Source: JACJYC01 sp964558465
Lineage (GTDB): Bacteria > Bacteroidota > Bacteroidia > Chitinophagales > Saprospiraceae
DNA length: 15,958 bases
Assembly (NCBI GenBank): GCA_964558465.1
Contig: CAZLEF010000118.1
Location: 1-15,958, forward strand
Direction of reading: 5' to 3'
The position numbers were made by a program, and so were the translations under genes. How positions within the stretch are numbered: the first letter of the stretch is position 1; every line of letters starts with the position of its first letter. The notes beneath the pieces are model-generated. The model saw only the letters and a program-made list of their open reading frames with translations. It ran no database searches and was not told the origin of the DNA. Shown here one piece after another: positions 12,409 to 15,958 of this stretch.

Positions 12409-12842
12409 AACGGATATTCGGGTACTGGATCGTATTTTTTTTGCTGGGTTCAGCCACGGCGCTATGGAGCCAGAAAGCCGAACAGAACGAACTGAAAGAC
12501 CAATTCCAACTCGTCGAACTGGCCATTAAAAATTACAAAGAGCTCGGCCTGACCAGGCAACAACGCGAAACGTTGTTAAAAGCGCTCGAAAAAGCCGAAA
12601 GCAACTTTACCCGCTGGCGATTGGACCTCGACCTGGAAAACCGGAATCTGACATTCCTGCTGAAAACCGACCTGCCGGAAGAAGCAGCGGTTTTGTCTCA
12701 GTTGGATAAAGTGCTTGAAATTGAAAAAAAGATCAAAAAGGAGCGAATGAAACTCCTGATCCTGATAAAAAACATGCTCTCTCCAAAACAGGAGGAAAAA
12801 GCGCAGATCATTATAAAAAACAAAATTGTGATCAAAAATTAG
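12405..12842 (+). CDS. Spy/CpxP-like periplasmic helical protein
   Basis: A 145-residue exported protein with signal peptide MKRIFGYWIVFFLLGSATALWSQ and a long, strongly charged all-helical mature part. ELGLTRQQRETLLKALEKA (46-64) and MLSPKQEEKAQ (124-134) match the two LTxxQ-type elements of the Spy/CpxP/metal-resistance (CnrX) superfamily. Such proteins chaperone envelope proteins or sense periplasmic stress. The mature part has no His and no Cys, so metal binding like that of CnrX is unlikely. It overlaps the upstream single-TM gene by ATGA, which points to coupled translation and a direct partnership. The final residues (IIIKNKIVIKN) are coded by an A-rich tail that runs into the following intergenic region. 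Confidence 0.7.
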   Translation: MKRIFGYWIVFFLLGSATALWSQKAEQNELKDQFQLVELAIKNYKELGLTRQQRETLLKALEKAESNFTRWRLDLDLENRNLTFLLKTDLPEEAAVLSQLDKVLEIEKKIKKERMKLLILIKNMLSPKQEEKAQIIIKNKIVIKN

Positions 12843-12866
12843 CCAATTTAACAAATTTTAATTTTT
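12834..12866 (+). terminator. AT-only inverted repeat at operon end
   Basis: AAAAATTA (12834-12841, overlapping the stop codon) can pair with TAATTTTT (12859-12866). The stem ends in a T-run, but it is made only of A-T pairs and would be weak. It closes the sigma-factor cluster. The remaining 12867-13043 shows no gene or strong promoter that I can assert. Confidence 0.25.
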
Positions 12867-13043
12867 CTTTAACAACCCTGCCCATTCATTCTTCGTCATA
12901 ACAGGGATATTTTCCGAAAAAAAACCGGGATGTTGGAACATTTTGGGCCTAAAGTCCGTATGTTTATGGCATACCCCGCCCACCTTTCAAACCCGGTGTA
13001 GCTGTAATTTCGGAAACGGATCATCACAACAAACTCAAAAACA

Positions 13044-15881
13044 GTGAGAAAACAGCCAATCCGCTGGGTCCTTGCTTTTGCGCTCCTCTGGGCGCTTTGC
13101 AGGCAACCTGCGCCTCGCGCGGGGGTAGAGCGGATTGTCTTTTCCGATGCCTCGCCCTGGGTAGATTCCATGTTGAGGGTTTTGCCGGCCGAAGACCGGA
13201 TCCGGCAATTGATCTGGCAACACCTCGAGTACGATTCCGTCACGGCGCCGGAAACCCGGTACGGCGCGCTTACGCTTTCCGGATTCCCGGTTGAGAAATA
13301 TCTTTCAACACAACGGCAAATCGCGGAAAAAAGCAGCCTCATGCCCATCATCGGCACGGAGGAACCCTGGATCATGAACGGCCAGTTTGAAGACGCCGGC
13401 GATGCGCCGGGCCAGGCCGTCCTGGCTGCCTTGGCCAATCAGCAGGATACCCTTTGGGAAAAACTGGCGCAACTTGGCGAACGCCAGGCCGACCGCCTCG
13501 GCATCCATTGCAGGTTTATCGGGTACGACCTCCTGCCTGTACTCCTGAAGGATTCCGTTTATTCCCGTTTATACATCGGTACAGGACTGCCCGAGGATGT
13601 TTTGCTGATCCGCGGCGACACCGTGGATATCGCCCCCGAAAAAATAAACGAACTCAAATCCTGGCAGGAAAAGGGCCTGATCGGCTGGCGGATCGAAAAA
13701 CAGTGGCTGACGCGGTTCAACCCTGAATCAATCGACCGGCTGTTCAAAAAAACCCTCGGTTTTTCGGGTTTACTGGTCGCCGAGGTGGAAAACCGGGGCG
13801 ACCTGCCTGCTGCACTCAAAGCCGGGGCCCATATGTTCTGGACCCGGGGCGATGCAACCCAACTCTATGCCGGTCTTTCTGATGCCTTCCGAAAAGGAGA
13901 CGTTACGCCATCCGGGCTCGATCTGATGTCCGGCCGGCTTTTGCAGGTCAAGGAATGGTTGACCCAAAACAACACTCAACCGGGCATTTCTGAAATACCG
14001 TCCCAACCGCTCGCTCAACTGGCTTCCATGACTTTTGGAAATGCGACGGAAGAGGAAGATTCGACCGCCGCTTCCATGGCCGCTATCCGGTCCAATCTCG
14101 AAGACCAACGGTGGCGTTGGGTGAACTGGAAAGCCCACGAGCGCACCCTTACCCTGGTGAATAACCCCAAAAAGCTGATCCCGCTCGAAGAACTGTACCG
14201 AAAGTCCTTCCGGATCATACAAATCAGTTCAAAACCTGTACCGGACTTTGAAAAGGCATTCAGCCGCTACGCCGATGCAGCCTTTACCTGGCTAAAACCG
14301 GGCGCTGACGGGAGTCTGCCGGCCCTTCCCAAAACCGGCAGCCTGGGTCAGACCTTTGTGATCGCACTGGCAGAACCGGTTCACCCGGTCCGGGATTCCG
14401 CTTTTGTCCGGCAGATCAAAACCTTCAATCAGGAAACCAACCTGATCCTCGTTTATTTCGGCCAGCCAAAAGGAATGGCGCCGTTCGACCCCGAATTTAC
14501 CATCCTGTACACCCCGGAATTCGAAAAGGAAAGCGCCTCGCTAAGCGCCCAGGCTTTATTTGGCGGGGTAAACCTTTACGGCCGTTTGCCAACGGATGCC
14601 AACGCCTGGTTTTCGGCGGGCTGCGGAGAATCGATACCCGGACACCGGCTGAAATTTGGCCTGCCCGAAGAAACGGGCATGGCGCCTGAAAAGCTGATCA
14701 GTATCGACGCCATTATCGAATCCGCCATCAACGACGGGGTCATGCCCGGCAGCCAGATCACCGTGGTCAAGGACGGTATTGTGGTGTACAGCAAAGCCTT
14801 CGGCAAGCTGGATTTTGATGAAAAATCACCGGAAAACGACCTCGACAACTTGTATGATGTCGCCTCCATCACCAAAGTGGCGGCAACTGCCTTCATGGCA
14901 ATGGATGCCTTCGAAAATCACCAACTTGTACTGAACAATCCGTTGAGCAAATACCTTGCCTTCCCCAAAAAATCACCCCTGAAAACCCTGAGCCTGAAAA
15001 AGGTCCTGAGCCATCAGACCGGGCTCCAACCCAATATGCCGGTCTCCCCGATCCTGCTCTACCGGGATTCTTCGAGTACAGCCTGCGACAGTTTTTTTTG
15101 TGTGCAAAAATCCGATTTCTACAACATCCAGATGGCCGACCGCTTTTTCTTCAGTTCCAAATACTGGGATGAGGTCTGGGGCAAAGCCTATCAGCTCAAA
15201 CCCCGGAAGCGCACAAAGTTTTTGTACAGCGACGTCAATATGATCCTCCTGCAACAAGTCCTTGAACAAGGCGCGGGAGAATCCGTCTCTACCTGGCTCG
15301 ATCAAAATTATTACCGGCCGCTGGGCTTGCGGCATACGCTTTACAATCCTTTGCGCCGGTTCAAGGCGGAACAAATCGCGCCCACCGAACAGGATGATAT
15401 CTGGCGCAGGCAAGTCATACGGGGTTATGTACACGATGAAACGGCCGCGCTCATGGGCGGCGTAGGCGGGCATGCCGGTTTGTTTTCAACTTCGGAAGAC
15501 CTCGCCGTTATCGGCCAACTGCTGCTCAATGGAGGCCGTTACGGCAACAAACAATATTTGAAATCCAAAACCATCGCCGCTTTTACCAGTGCAAAATACG
15601 GCAACCACCGGGGTTTGTGTTTTGATACGGCCGGATCCAAAAACAAGTGGGGTTTTGCCGAAAGCACCCCGGAAAATGCATACGGCCATACCGGTTTTAC
15701 CGGGACTACTTTCTGGGTAGATCCTGAAAACAATCTTGTGTTTGTTTTCCTTTCCAACCGCACTTTTCCCGACCGGCACAACCGGAAATTATTCCGGAAT
15801 AAAACCCGCGAGCGGGTGCATCAGATCGTTTACGACGCCCTCAATACCTTTCAGCCTGGCGTTCCTGAATTGATGAATTGA
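13044..15881 (+). CDS. GH3-like (degenerate) / beta-lactamase-fold serine hydrolase fusion
   Basis: A 945-residue exported two-domain protein. The start is GTG 13044, directly before the signal sequence MRKQPIRWVLAFALLWALC; no ATG fits. Residues about 35-310 resemble the NagZ-type GH3 barrel: PWVDSMLRVLPAEDRIRQLIW, then GERQADRLGIHCRF, then GFSGLLVAE (239-247). The GH3 nucleophile Asp (usually GFxGLxxSD) is replaced (Glu247), and no KHFPGHG-like block is seen, so this half is probably not a working glycosidase. Residues about 560-940 form a class C beta-lactamase-like hydrolase with S608-ITK-K611 (DVASITK), Tyr728 (YSDVN) and H882-TG (HTGFTG). Such fusions with cell-wall-related GH3 domains are known in Bacteroidota. 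An esterase or peptidase role on envelope material is likely; the substrate is unknown. Confidence 0.88.
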   Translation: MRKQPIRWVLAFALLWALCRQPAPRAGVERIVFSDASPWVDSMLRVLPAEDRIRQLIWQHLEYDSVTAPETRYGALTLSGFPVEKYLSTQRQIAEKSSLMPIIGTEEPWIMNGQFEDAGDAPGQAVLAALANQQDTLWEKLAQLGERQADRLGIHCRFIGYDLLPVLLKDSVYSRLYIGTGLPEDVLLIRGDTVDIAPEKINELKSWQEKGLIGWRIEKQWLTRFNPESIDRLFKKTLGFSGLLVAEVENRGDLPAALKAGAHMFWTRGDATQLYAGLSDAFRKGDVTPSGLDLMSGRLLQVKEWLTQNNTQPGISEIPSQPLAQLASMTFGNATEEEDSTAASMAAIRSNLEDQRWRWVNWKAHERTLTLVNNPKKLIPLEELYRKSFRIIQISSKPVPDFEKAFSRYADAAFTWLKPGADGSLPALPKTGSLGQTFVIALAEPVHPVRDSAFVRQIKTFNQETNLILVYFGQPKGMAPFDPEFTILYTPEFEKESASLSAQALFGGVNLYGRLPTDANAWFSAGCGESIPGHRLKFGLPEETGMAPEKLISIDAIIESAINDGVMPGSQITVVKDGIVVYSKAFGKLDFDEKSPENDLDNLYDVASITKVAATAFMAMDAFENHQLVLNNPLSKYLAFPKKSPLKTLSLKKVLSHQTGLQPNMPVSPILLYRDSSSTACDSFFCVQKSDFYNIQMADRFFFSSKYWDEVWGKAYQLKPRKRTKFLYSDVNMILLQQVLEQGAGESVSTWLDQNYYRPLGLRHTLYNPLRRFKAEQIAPTEQDDIWRRQVIRGYVHDETAALMGGVGGHAGLFSTSEDLAVIGQLLLNGGRYGNKQYLKSKTIAAFTSAKYGNHRGLCFDTAGSKNKWGFAESTPENAYGHTGFTGTTFWVDPENNLVFVFLSNRTFPDRHNRKLFRNKTRERVHQIVYDALNTFQPGVPELMN

Positions 15882-15883
15882 TG

Positions 15884-15958
15884 GATTGTTTGGGTTACTC
15901 CAACAATCGTATCAATCGTATCAATCGAACCAATCGAACCAATCGAACCAATCGAACC
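15884..15958. repeat. Hairpin followed by 9-nt tandem array at window end
   Basis: GATTGTT and AACAATC (15884-15890 and 15902-15908) form a 7-bp stem starting 2 nt after the last stop codon. From 15905 there are six 9-nt units, two of AATCGTATC and four of AATCGAACC, ending exactly at the last base. The reverse complement of the second unit (GGTTCGATT) differs by one base from a rotation of the unit at 1-54 (GATTCGATT). Confidence 0.88.

Noticed and set aside
12933..12966. Bacteroidota-type promoter (TTG, then TATGTTTA) before the 945-residue gene
   Set aside because: The spacing of 23 nt is too long for the usual -33/-7 arrangement and the -7 box is incomplete, so I do not call it.

Overview
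The window looks like a chromosomal fragment of a member of the Bacteroidota, plausibly a Saprospiria- or Chitinophaga-like marine or freshwater heterotroph. The reasons are the near absence of Shine-Dalgarno sequences, the lipoprotein-type carbohydrate enzyme, the ECF sigma / one-TM protein / Spy-like cassette, the degenerate GH3 plus serine hydrolase fusion, the stand-alone four-helix-bundle (23S IVP-like) gene, and the many short palindromes and word-like tandem arrays between genes. No rRNA, tRNA, CRISPR array or phage gene is visible. The window starts inside a 9-nt tandem array and ends inside another, so it may be a whole contig broken at repeats.

Left part (322-9682), all on the minus strand, is one catabolic block. 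In transcription order it holds: a PfkB fructokinase, a GH32 lipoprotein (sucrose/fructan hydrolase), uxaC (uronate isomerase), kdgK (KDG kinase), an AT-rich four-helix-bundle gene flanked by inverted 7-nt arrays, eda (KDPG aldolase), and a three-gene TRAP transporter (substrate-binding P, small Q and large M subunits). UxaC, KdgK and Eda are the first and the last two steps of hexuronate breakdown to pyruvate and glyceraldehyde 3-phosphate. The middle steps (fructuronate/tagaturonate reductase and mannonate/altronate dehydratase) are not in the window. The TRAP system is probably the uronate (or KDG) importer. The front end feeds fructose from sucrose or fructans into glycolysis.

Middle (9683-9966) is a divergent intergenic region. 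It has a 23-bp imperfect palindrome upstream of the fructokinase (candidate operator) and a two-armed 8-nt-period array with a palindrome.

Right part (9967-15881), all on the plus strand: an ECF-like sigma factor, a secreted alpha/beta hydrolase of the S33/TAP-like type, a small single-TM protein that sits where an anti-sigma factor would be, and a Spy/CpxP-like periplasmic helical protein overlapping it by ATGA. Together they look like a cell-envelope stress switch. A 945-residue exported protein follows, with a GH3-like N-terminal domain that seems to have lost its nucleophile and a C-terminal beta-lactamase-fold serine hydrolase with intact SxxK, Tyr and HTG motifs.

The most unusual aspect is the intergenic sequence. 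Nearly every gene junction carries an array of 6-10 nt words with strict period (7, 8, 9 or 10 nt). Several arrays overlap or touch the upstream stop codon. The ATCAAC array at 150-283 alternates 2-nt and exactly 23-nt palindromic spacers. Loci at 9784-9876 and 11957-12061 share one architecture (inverted arrays plus a palindrome) but use different words.
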